Below, in pieces: positions 33,635 through 40,972 of a DNA stretch of 54,747 nucleotides. The notes under the pieces were generated by a model. It did not search any database. It saw only the letters and a list, made by a program, of their open reading frames with translations, and was not told the DNA's origin. How positions within the stretch are numbered: the stretch's first letter is position 1; every line of letters begins with the position of its first letter. Position numbers and translations under genes: made by a program. The stretch lies in NCBI RefSeq assembly GCF_009755355.1, contig NZ_WQLB01000033.1, positions 1 through 54,747 of the forward strand, read 5' to 3'. Source of the stretch: Deinococcus arboris. GTDB lineage: Bacteria; Deinococcota; Deinococci; Deinococcales; Deinococcaceae.

Positions 33635-36600
33635 TACTGGCCTCCGAACAGGTCAAAACGGATGAACGCGCCGGGCCGGGCGCCGGGGGTCAGGCCCTGA
33701 GCGGCGCCCGCGCCCCAGGTATAGCCGGCGACCACGCGCAGACCGTCACGCAACAGGTAGCGTACGTCGGCCCCGTACGCGCCCGAGACCCCGGCGCTCG
33801 GCTGCCCGATCAGGTAGGCACTGGCGCCCAGACCCAGGTGACTGGTCAGCGGCAGGCCCAGGCTCAGGCCGCCCTGCACCGTGGGGGTCCCGCCCAGCGG
33901 CACCCGGTAGGCCAGGCTGGGGCTCAGTTCCAGAGAGCGGAACTCGGGCAGGGTTAGATAAGCCGCCGCCTCGCCTTCCAAGACCGGCGCCGCGTTGCCG
34001 TTGATCGGCTGGCTGAGGCGGTGGTACTGCATCAGGGCCAGGCGAGAGGTCCGCCAGGCGTGGCTGACAGTAAATTCGGCGCGCAGGTCGGGGCGCAGCT
34101 GCACCCGCGCGTCGGCGCCCAGGGTGTGGTCGCCCAGGCTCCCGGTCACGCCGCCGCGCAGTGTCACGCGGCCCCCCTGCGCCGAGGTGCCGTCCAGCGA
34201 GGCGGTGGCCACCAGCGTGTCGGTCACGTACCGCACGCCGAAGGTGCCCCCAACAGTCATGGCGCCACTGCCCAGGTCGCGCGTGACCGAGCCGCTGAGG
34301 TCGGCGCTCAGGCGGTCACTCAGCACGATGGGGGTGTGCAGGCCCAGCCGCGCGCGGGAGGCCTGACCAGCGGCGGTGGGCAGCTGATAGGTCACGTCCA
34401 GATTGGTGGGGCCTAGGGTCTGCTCGATGCCCAGTTCGCCGCTGGGGGCGCCACCTGCCGCCCAGTCCTGCACCACGCGGGCCCGCAGGGTCGTGGCTGG
34501 TCCCAGCGCCGCGCTGACATTCAGGCGGGTCTGAGGGCTGCCGGTGCTCAGCAGAGGAGAGGCGTGGCTGACCTCCGCACTGATGCCCGAGCGGGCGTAG
34601 CGGGCCAGCACCACGCCGCTCAGGCCAGGGTGCGGGGCCGCCTCGGTGGGCCAGGTGACTTCCAACCCAGCGCCCAGGGCCAGGGTGGGCGTGACGGCCC
34701 GCTCGGCGCTCAGGGTGGTGCGCCCCGCGCCGCCCAGCAGCCGGTGGGCCAGGCGCACGCCGAAGGGCCCAGCCTGATACGCGGCCTCGGCGCTGCCCGC
34801 CAGGGGTTCGGGGCGACTGGGATCGTGGCTCAGGGAAACGCTGGCGCTGACCGGGCCCGCGCGGTACTGACCGTCCAGGGTCGCGCGGCCCTGCGGGTAC
34901 AGGAGGTCGCGGGCATAGGCGGCGCTCAGTGTCAGGGCGTCACTGCGGTAAGCCGCGCGCACACCAAAGATGGGGGTGCCGGCCTGCACTGCCGCCGCCG
35001 CGTCCAGTTGCCACGGGCCCTGGGCATACCCGACACCCACGCCGTAGGCCAGGGCCTGAGCGGCAGCTGCGCCGGCTGGCTGATATGTCACCACCAACGT
35101 CTGGAGGGCGAACTCCGGGCCGTACCCATTCAGGCCCTGGGCCAGGGTGAGGGTGCCCGTTTCGGGGTCCAGCACGTAGTCAAGGCCGGGGCGCAGCGTG
35201 ACGTCCTGACCGCCACGTTCCACGCGCACCACTTCGCTGCCAGGCTGCGCCGCGCCGCTCAGGCGGTACTGCCGCCCTCCGTCGGGCACAAAGGTCTCGC
35301 GGGTCTGGTTCAGGGGCATGCGGGCCGCAAAGGCGCGCACCCGCCAGGCGCCGCTGCGGTATTCGCCGCGCAGGGCGCTGGTGCGGGGCAGGCCAGCCAG
35401 CGGGTCCAGCGTCAGAGGCGCGTGGTAATACCCCAGGCTCAGGTCAGCGCGTTCGTAGCGGAGGGCAAAGCCCAGATCGCTGCTCAGGGCTGCGCTCGCC
35501 TCGGTGCCCGACCCGGTGACGGAAAAGCGGCGCGGCGTCGCTGCTGGGTCGTTTGGAGCCGGCAAACCAGCTGTGTCCAGCACAGCCTGGATCTCGCCGC
35601 CCAGCAGCGGCTGCTCGGCGTACCCGCGCGCCTGGAACGTAGGTCTTAGGCCCGTGCCTGCGCTGTAGGCCAGGCCGGCACTCACCTGGAAGGCGGTCAC
35701 CTGGCGCTGCGCCGCCGGAACATACAGGGCAGCCTGACCGCGCAGGTCGCCGTACAGGGCGTCTAAGCGGATTTCAGTGGCCGCCGTCAGGGGGGCCAGC
35801 CGCACCAGGGCCTGGCCGCCGCGCAGCGCGACCTGATAGCCGCTGGTGCGCGGGTCGGCGTCGAGGTCCAGAAATTCCAGGCTGCTGCTCAGGGTGACGG
35901 TGCCGCTGCCGCTGGGCTGGCCCGCCGCGTCCACGGCGCGCAGGTCTACCTGCACAGGCGACTGTCCATCGGCCTGGGTGCCAGGGACCAGGTTCAGGGT
36001 CAGGCGCTGGGCGGCGCCGGCCACCTGCACCTGTACCCGCTCGGTGCGGTCGCCACTCTGGGCTTCCAGCACGTTCGTACCGGGGCGCAGCGGCACGCCC
36101 ACGTACACCAGGCGCTGCTGGCCGCCGGCCTCGCCCGCTTCACCCACCAGGGTCTCGGGCACTGGCTGGCCGTTCACGCGCAGGGTCAGGGGCTCGCCGA
36201 CTGGGAACTGCACGGCGATGTTGACCCGGTCACGGCCGGACAATACCTGTCCGTTCAGTGGCTGCCGAATCAGGCCCGTGGCCTCGTCCGGCGCGGCTGG
36301 TTGGGCGGCGGTAATGCCTGCCGTGCTGGTGGGCGTCAGCGCAAAGTCGGCGCGTGACAGGCTCTGCACATCTACTAAGCGGCGCGCAGTCTCGCCGCCC
36401 GGCTGCTCCACGCGCACTTGCCAGGGGCCCGGCGTCAGCTGCCGGAAAGTGTACTCGCCCTGGCGGTCGGTCAAGGTCTGGAGTCCGTTACTCAGCAGCA
36501 CCCGCGCGCCCACCACTGCGGGCTCGCCGTCCTCGCGGCGGCCGTTGCCGTTCACGTCGGTGTAAACCGTGCCGACCAGGGTGGCCTGACGGTCAAAGGG

Positions 36601-37542
36601 GCCAGCCAGAATGGCCACCTGGGCAGGCACCACGCCGCTTTCCTGCGCGGCGCCGTCAATGGTGGCGGTGGCCTGGGCCAGCAGGGTCAGGCGGGGGGTG
36701 GCCAGGGCCGCCGGGGTGGCGCGCACGGCATAAGTCAGGGTCGTGGTTTCGCTCGCAGCAGCCGGCCGGGCGGGCAGGGTCAGGCGGCGGCCATCCGCCG
36801 AGACGGTGGCCTCGACAGGCGTGTCCCCCTGGCGTGCACTGCCCGGCACATAGTCCAGGCCAACAGGCAGCGTCACGGTAAAGCTGGGGGTCAGCGGTCC
36901 AGCGGTCGGGTTGGGCAGGCTCAGGGTGCCGGTCGCCCTGTCCCCGACCGCCAGCCCGGTGGGGCGGGCCGTGTGCGTCAGCAGCAGGGCCGCTGCGGGC
37001 GTGACCAGCACCTGCCGGCTGGCCGAAACGGCGCGGCCACTCCCGCAGGTGGCGGTCAGGGCCACCGTCAGCTCGGCGCGCAGAGGCCGGGAAATCAGGA
37101 CCGCCACCACCACGTCGCGCGACTGACCCGGCGCCAGGCTCAGGGCGTCCACCGGCTGGGCGTTGGGGGCGGCGCTGTCTTGCACGCGCACCTGCACGTC
37201 CTCCGGGGCCGCGCCCTGCACGTGGGCTTCAAGTGCGACTCGGGCTTCCGCGTCCCCCAGCTGAGCAACGCGGTAGGGCAAAGTCAGCAGGCCGGGCGCG
37301 GAGAGCGGCGTACCCTCTGTGCCGCCCAGCACCGTAACCTGCGGCACGCAGGGCGCCCGCAGGGTCAGGTCCACTGTGTTGGACGGAATACTGAGTGGCC
37401 CTGCGCGCAACTGCGCGGTGTTCGTGACCTGGGCCGGGGCAGGCGTGGTCTGGGCCTGCGCCCCGGCAGCGGTGAGGGCCAGAAAGCATAGGCTGACGGC
37501 CAACGAGAAGGCAGGGTGGGCCCACCTCCCAGTTGTCCCCAC
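33634..37542 (-). CDS. very large exported repeat protein with probable C-terminal outer-membrane barrel
   Basis: About 1300 residues. After a signal peptide (SLAVSLCFLALTAAGAQA) come DUF11-like domains, then an SdrD-B-like beta domain, LVGTVYTDVNGNGRREDGEP (~340), and an Ig-like segment. From ~residue 640 to the end there are many amphipathic beta strands (VSASVSLSHD, GVSGAYGADVRYLLRDGLRVVAGYTW) ending in FIRFDLFGGQ, as in outer-membrane barrels. LRPGLDYVLDPETGTLTL resembles usher-like segments. It should sit in the Deinococcus outer envelope and may anchor or export its operon partners. The start is uncertain: GTG 37542 is chosen; GTG 37641 and TTG 37503 are alternatives. Function is inferred from architecture. 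Confidence 0.75.
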   Translation of the reverse strand: MGTTGRWAHPAFSLAVSLCFLALTAAGAQAQTTPAPAQVTNTAQLRAGPLSIPSNTVDLTLRAPCVPQVTVLGGTEGTPLSAPGLLTLPYRVAQLGDAEARVALEAHVQGAAPEDVQVRVQDSAAPNAQPVDALSLAPGQSRDVVVAVLISRPLRAELTVALTATCGSGRAVSASRQVLVTPAAALLLTHTARPTGLAVGDRATGTLSLPNPTAGPLTPSFTVTLPVGLDYVPGSARQGDTPVEATVSADGRRLTLPARPAAASETTTLTYAVRATPAALATPRLTLLAQATATIDGAAQESGVVPAQVAILAGPFDRQATLVGTVYTDVNGNGRREDGEPAVVGARVLLSNGLQTLTDRQGEYTFRQLTPGPWQVRVEQPGGETARRLVDVQSLSRADFALTPTSTAGITAAQPAAPDEATGLIRQPLNGQVLSGRDRVNIAVQFPVGEPLTLRVNGQPVPETLVGEAGEAGGQQRLVYVGVPLRPGTNVLEAQSGDRTERVQVQVAGAAQRLTLNLVPGTQADGQSPVQVDLRAVDAAGQPSGSGTVTLSSSLEFLDLDADPRTSGYQVALRGGQALVRLAPLTAATEIRLDALYGDLRGQAALYVPAAQRQVTAFQVSAGLAYSAGTGLRPTFQARGYAEQPLLGGEIQAVLDTAGLPAPNDPAATPRRFSVTGSGTEASAALSSDLGFALRYERADLSLGYYHAPLTLDPLAGLPRTSALRGEYRSGAWRVRAFAARMPLNQTRETFVPDGGRQYRLSGAAQPGSEVVRVERGGQDVTLRPGLDYVLDPETGTLTLAQGLNGYGPEFALQTLVVTYQPAGAAAAQALAYGVGVGYAQGPWQLDAAAAVQAGTPIFGVRAAYRSDALTLSAAYARDLLYPQGRATLDGQYRAGPVSASVSLSHDPSRPEPLAGSAEAAYQAGPFGVRLAHRLLGGAGRTTLSAERAVTPTLALGAGLEVTWPTEAAPHPGLSGVVLARYARSGISAEVSHASPLLSTGSPQTRLNVSAALGPATTLRARVVQDWAAGGAPSGELGIEQTLGPTNLDVTYQLPTAAGQASRARLGLHTPIVLSDRLSADLSGSVTRDLGSGAMTVGGTFGVRYVTDTLVATASLDGTSAQGGRVTLRGGVTGSLGDHTLGADARVQLRPDLRAEFTVSHAWRTSRLALMQYHRLSQPINGNAAPVLEGEAAAYLTLPEFRSLELSPSLAYRVPLGGTPTVQGGLSLGLPLTSHLGLGASAYLIGQPSAGVSGAYGADVRYLLRDGLRVVAGYTWGAGAAQGLTPGARPGAFIRFDLFGGQ

Positions 37543-37548
37543 CCTGCC
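37510..37548 (-). promoter_or_regulatory. intercistronic hairpin at the start of the barrel gene
   Basis: GGCAGGGTGGG (37510-37520) and CCCACCCTGCC (37538-37548) form a perfect 11-bp stem with a 17-nt loop. On the minus strand the 5' arm contains the GTG at 37542 and the loop contains GGGAGG. It could hide the start site or shield the upstream mRNA from decay. Confidence 0.55.
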
Positions 37549-37654
37549 CAGACCCCCTAGAGAGCAGGAGCCCAAAGAAGCGGAGAGTGTCACAACAGAA
37601 CCCAAAGCGGCGCTCAGACGGCGGTTGAGCAGGCTTAGCACAGGGCCACCGGCC

Positions 37655-40333
37655 TCAGTTGACCTGCACGGTGAAGGTGACTTCAAAGCTCGTGCCGGGG
37701 GCCAGGATGTCGGCGGTGTCCACGACATTGTCACCGTTGGTGTCCAGGCCGGCCTGAAAATCGCCGGTGGGCAGGGCGCCCGGAGGCGTGGCCGTCCAGC
37801 TGCCGCCGCCGTCCACGCTGTACAGCAGCGCGGCGTTGTTGCCGCCCAGCGCGCGGAAGGTGGTGTTGGCCGGCACGGTGTCAATCAGCACGGCGCCGTT
37901 TAGGGGGCTGCTGCCGCTGTTCTGAACCGTCAGCGTGTACTGCAGGACGTCACCGGGGCTGACCTGGCCGCCCGTAATAGCGCTGGTGACCGTGCAGCTC
38001 ACGTCGGCGCACAGGCGCACGCTCTTGACCACGCTGGCCAGCACATTCTGCACCGTGGTGGTGTCAGTGACTTGCAGGGTAGCCGCCGGCTGCGGCGCGG
38101 CCTGCGCCTCCAGGGTCACGCTGATGGCAGCTGCCTCGGCCGGGGTCCCGGCGGTGCTTGCGGGCACGTTGACCCGCACGAAGAGGGGCGTGCTCGCACC
38201 GGGGGCCAGCGTGCCGCTGAGCGTAGAGGCGAAGGGTCCGCCGCTGCTGGTCGCGTAGCTGTACACGAACCCCTGGGCCGAGGTGAAAGGCAGCACGGTG
38301 AAGTCGGCGGCGCCGTTGCTGGTGTTGGTCAGGGTGTGGCTGTAGGTCACGCTGCCGCCCGGAATGGTACTCTGCGCGCCGTCTGGTCCAAAGGTGCCGC
38401 TGACGACCGCGTTGACACGCAGGGTGTCGGTCACGCTGGTGGTGCGGCTGGGTGTGACGGTGGAGGTGGCGGTAAAGGTCACGGGGGTTTCACCTGCCGC
38501 CGTGCCCGCCGCCACAGGCTGCTGCGCCACCAGGCACAGGGTCGCGCCGGGGGCCACGCTGGGCGTCAGGGTAATGGCCGCGCCGTCCGGAGTGCCGTCA
38601 CAGTTCGTGTCGGCGTAAAGCTGCGTGCCGGTCAGGGTGCTGCTCAGGGTGTAGGTTTCGGCCACGGGGCCGTTGTTCTGGAGTTCCAGTGGGAAACTGG
38701 CGGTTGTGCCGGGATTCGTGGCCACCGTCACGCCTGCCTGACTGGGTGCCGTGGCCGGGTTCAGGTCGCCGTTGCCCAGCAGGGGCGCACCCGCCGCACT
38801 GACCTGCGCGACCGTGCTGGTGGTGGTGTCGGCACTGCCACCAGCGGGGGTGGCCGACACGGTCAGAACCACATTCGTCGTGCCTGCCGCGCCGTAAGGC
38901 AGGGCGCAGTCCACCGCGAAGTCCAGGCTCTGGCCAGCGCTCAGGGTCACGGGATTGGTCAGGGTGCCCAGCGTGTCACTGCTGCTGATGCTCTGCACGG
39001 TGCAGGTCCAGCCGCTCGGGGCGCCCGCCACGGCCAGGGTGAAGTCATTACTGGCGTTGCCGGTATTCAGTACGGTTTGCCGGAAGGTCACGTTGCCCCC
39101 GGCGGTCACCGGCGTCGTGGTGGTCTGGGTGTCCCCGCTGCGGTCAATCGCAGTGCCGCGCAGGGTATAGCTCCCGCTGGCGCCGCCCTGCGGAAAGGCG
39201 GCTGGCCCCACCGCCGCGCCCACCACCGTGCCCACGGTGGTGGTGGTGTCGGGGGTCACGGGCGTTTCGCCGGGGTCGGTGCCGTCACCGTCGCCGTTGC
39301 CGTCCAGGGTGGCGGCCGCGCTGTTGCGCACCACCGTGCCGGCCAGGGTGCCCGCCGGGATGCTGGCGGTAAAGCTCAGGGTCAGGGTGCTGCCAGCGGG
39401 CAAAAAGGCCCCAGTCCCCTCGACCAGCAGCGCTACAGCATTCACGCCGCTGGCCGGCACCGCAGCGGTCCAGGTGGCGCCGCCATCGGTGGAGTACAGC
39501 GCGGTGGCCGCGCCGCTGCTGGCGCTGGCGGCGGTGACGGCGCCGAATTCCAGGGTGGTCAGCACGTCACGCACCAGCACGCCGCTGCGGGGCACGCCGT
39601 CCACGGTGAGCACGCCGCTGACCGCGCCGACCGGGTTGCCCGCCGGCACGCTCCCGCTCACCGTATAGGTCAGGGGCGCACCGGGCAGGGCGCTGCCCGT
39701 GGGAGAAACGGTCTTGGTGATGTCCAGCTGTCCGGCGGCGCTCACCGTGACCTGGGCATAGTTCTCAGTGTCGGTCACGGCGGGGTTGCCCTGAGAAGCG
39801 GCCGTAAGGGTCAGGCGCGCGGCGGCGCCGGTCGGGGCGCCGGCGGGCACCGTCGCCTCCACGTACACGCACAGCCGCTCGTCGGCCGCCAGAGTCTGCG
39901 CGGCTCCCAGAGGAACGGCGCTGTCCACTGTGCCGTCGCAGTTGGCGTCGGGCAGCAGGCGGGTGGTCACGTCAAAGCCGTCGGTGGCCGACTGCGTGAC
40001 CCCCAGGGTCAAGGTGTCCGGGCCGTTTCCGGCGTTGACCAGTTCGTAGCCAATCAGCCGCGAAGCGCCGGCCTGGGCCGAAAACTGCCGGGACAGCGGG
40101 ATGGCGTTTTCGGCGGCGTCTGGCGTCAGGCTCAGGGCATACACCTGCCGCACCGTGACGGTCACAGGGTTGGAGGTCTGGGTGCGGGGCGCATTCAGCG
40201 CGTCGCGGTAGTTCAGGGTGGCGGTGTTGCTGATTGAGGTGTTGACGGGTGTGCCCACGGCCAGGGCCGAGGACAGGAGGCTCAGACCAACCACGGTGCA
40301 AAGAAGACGGACAGACAAGCGGGACATGGACAC
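37655..40333 (-). CDS. exported DUF11-repeat surface protein
   Basis: An 892-residue exported protein; signal peptide ends near SSALA. Beginning with NTSISNTATLNYRD it has several DUF11/conserved-repeat Ig-like domains, recognisable from motifs such as NTGNASNDFTL, ELQNNGPVAETYTL, THTLTNTS-type strands and a final LQYTLTVQNSGSSPLNGAVL domain. DANCDGTVD, DTNCDGTPDG and DTNGDNVVDTAD look like calcium-binding loops. Such proteins build cell-surface layers or adhesins. The GTG at 40333 is preferred because AGAGGTG lies 7-8 nt upstream. First gene of a three-gene envelope operon reaching 30830. Confidence 0.8.
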   Translation of the reverse strand: MSMSRLSVRLLCTVVGLSLLSSALAVGTPVNTSISNTATLNYRDALNAPRTQTSNPVTVTVRQVYALSLTPDAAENAIPLSRQFSAQAGASRLIGYELVNAGNGPDTLTLGVTQSATDGFDVTTRLLPDANCDGTVDSAVPLGAAQTLAADERLCVYVEATVPAGAPTGAAARLTLTAASQGNPAVTDTENYAQVTVSAAGQLDITKTVSPTGSALPGAPLTYTVSGSVPAGNPVGAVSGVLTVDGVPRSGVLVRDVLTTLEFGAVTAASASSGAATALYSTDGGATWTAAVPASGVNAVALLVEGTGAFLPAGSTLTLSFTASIPAGTLAGTVVRNSAAATLDGNGDGDGTDPGETPVTPDTTTTVGTVVGAAVGPAAFPQGGASGSYTLRGTAIDRSGDTQTTTTPVTAGGNVTFRQTVLNTGNASNDFTLAVAGAPSGWTCTVQSISSSDTLGTLTNPVTLSAGQSLDFAVDCALPYGAAGTTNVVLTVSATPAGGSADTTTSTVAQVSAAGAPLLGNGDLNPATAPSQAGVTVATNPGTTASFPLELQNNGPVAETYTLSSTLTGTQLYADTNCDGTPDGAAITLTPSVAPGATLCLVAQQPVAAGTAAGETPVTFTATSTVTPSRTTSVTDTLRVNAVVSGTFGPDGAQSTIPGGSVTYSHTLTNTSNGAADFTVLPFTSAQGFVYSYATSSGGPFASTLSGTLAPGASTPLFVRVNVPASTAGTPAEAAAISVTLEAQAAPQPAATLQVTDTTTVQNVLASVVKSVRLCADVSCTVTSAITGGQVSPGDVLQYTLTVQNSGSSPLNGAVLIDTVPANTTFRALGGNNAALLYSVDGGGSWTATPPGALPTGDFQAGLDTNGDNVVDTADILAPGTSFEVTFTVQVN

Positions 40334-40483
40334 GAATGAACACCTCTGGGGAGAAAAGGAAGGGTGGAAGGGAGGGCGTGTGGGCTTTACTCATTTATGG
40401 TCCAGGTCCTCACACAGGCTTCTTGGCAACCGGAAGATGAAGGTCATCAATCGAGGCGTACAAGCATCTGGAAATAGAGAATT

Positions 40484-40503
40484 CCTGAAAAAAGCTTTTC
40501 AGG
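40484..40503. promoter_or_regulatory. short hairpin upstream of the surface-protein operon
   Basis: CCTGAAAA (40484-40491) and TTTTCAGG (40496-40503) form an 8-bp stem with a 4-nt AAGC centre. It sits about 150 nt before the start of the DUF11 gene in an AT-rich stretch (40394-40620) that probably carries the operon promoter. It may be an operator or part of a leader RNA. Confidence 0.4.
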
Positions 40504-40636
40504 ACGCGATTCTTTGATTTCTTCTTTTAATGAACTTTGCGTGTCTGTGGAACTCGCCAGGGATAGACTTTAATTTTCTTAAATACCGCTCATGGATCGG
40601 CGGCCCAGGTTCACTGGAGAGGGTTTGGCCTGCAGC

Positions 40637-40688
40637 GGCGTTTTCTTGAGGCCGGGGTGCCAGGGTGGCCCGGCCTCAAGAAAACGCC
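40637..40688 (-). terminator. 20-bp perfect stem after the secreted peptide gene
   Basis: The arms 40637-40656 (GGCGTTTTCTTGAGG...) and 40669-40688 are perfectly complementary over 20 bp with a 12-nt loop. Read on the minus strand it begins 8 nt after the TAA of the peptide gene at 40697. There is no T-run outside the stem. It isolates the peptide gene from the surface-protein operon. Confidence 0.75.
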
Positions 40689-40696
40689 AGGTCCAG

Positions 40697-40828
40697 TTAG
40701 CGGCTGGGCGGCTGGGCGGCAGCGGTGGGCGACCAGCCGCCACCGCCGACCGTGCCGCCCTCGGCAGCAGCGGGGGCGGCGAACAACAGCAGGGTCAGCA
40801 GGAGCAGCAGGTGACGGAATCGAGGCAT
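40697..40828 (-). CDS. 43-residue secreted Gly-rich peptide (candidate signal)
   Basis: A short gene found by reading the minus strand. ATG 40828 is preceded by AAGGAGGG at good spacing, and TAA is at 40697-40699. The product begins MPRFRHLLLLLTLLLFAAPA, a clear signal peptide with Arg/His n-region and leucine core. A likely cleavage after AAA leaves about 21 residues containing GGTVGGGG, a single Trp and a proline-rich tail ending PPSR. No Cys or lanthipeptide features. It has its own terminator and is divergent from a TPR-BTAD regulator, an arrangement like peptide-pheromone systems of the RRNPP type. A structural or bacteriocin-like role is possible. Coding status rests on SD, signal peptide and terminator. 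Confidence 0.7.
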   Translation of the reverse strand: MPRFRHLLLLLTLLLFAAPAAAEGGTVGGGGWSPTAAAQPPSR

Positions 40829-40871
40829 GGGCGCGCCCTCCTTGAGCGTGCCGGGAGCCTAGAAAGGCGGC

Positions 40872-40910
40872 GCTGAGCCGCTGCTGAGGCTGTTCTGGCT
40901 GTTGCTGAGA
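40872..40910. promoter_or_regulatory. SARP-type direct repeats upstream of the peptide gene
   Basis: GCTGAG occurs at 40872, 40883 and 40904, with GCTGTT at 40889 and 40898. The 11-bp spacing of the first two and the near 2 x 11 spacing to the last fit the direct heptamer repeats bound by BTAD/SARP regulators. They lie 44-80 nt upstream of the peptide start, where an activator would act. Confidence 0.45.
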
Positions 40911-40935
40911 GTGGGGTTATGTCTTGCTGTATCTC

Positions 40936-40966
40936 CCTCAGGACCGACCTGAGGCCCCGGTATCCT
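40936..40966 (+). promoter_or_regulatory. palindrome and -10 element of the BTAD regulator gene
   Basis: CCTCAGG (40936-40942) and CCTGAGG (40948-40954) form a perfect 7-bp inverted repeat with a 5-nt centre, between the expected -35 and the -10 TATCCT (40961-40966). The start ATG is 6 nt later. This fits an autoregulatory operator on a leaderless promoter. Confidence 0.5.
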
Positions 40967-40972
40967 GGCGCC

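Noticed and set aside
38072..40237. 721-codon plus-strand frame opposite the DUF11 gene
   Set aside because: Low-complexity Gly/Arg/His composition; shadow of the real gene.
40872..40910. GCTGAG repeats as a CRISPR or tandem array
   Set aside because: Too few and too short; better explained as regulator direct repeats.
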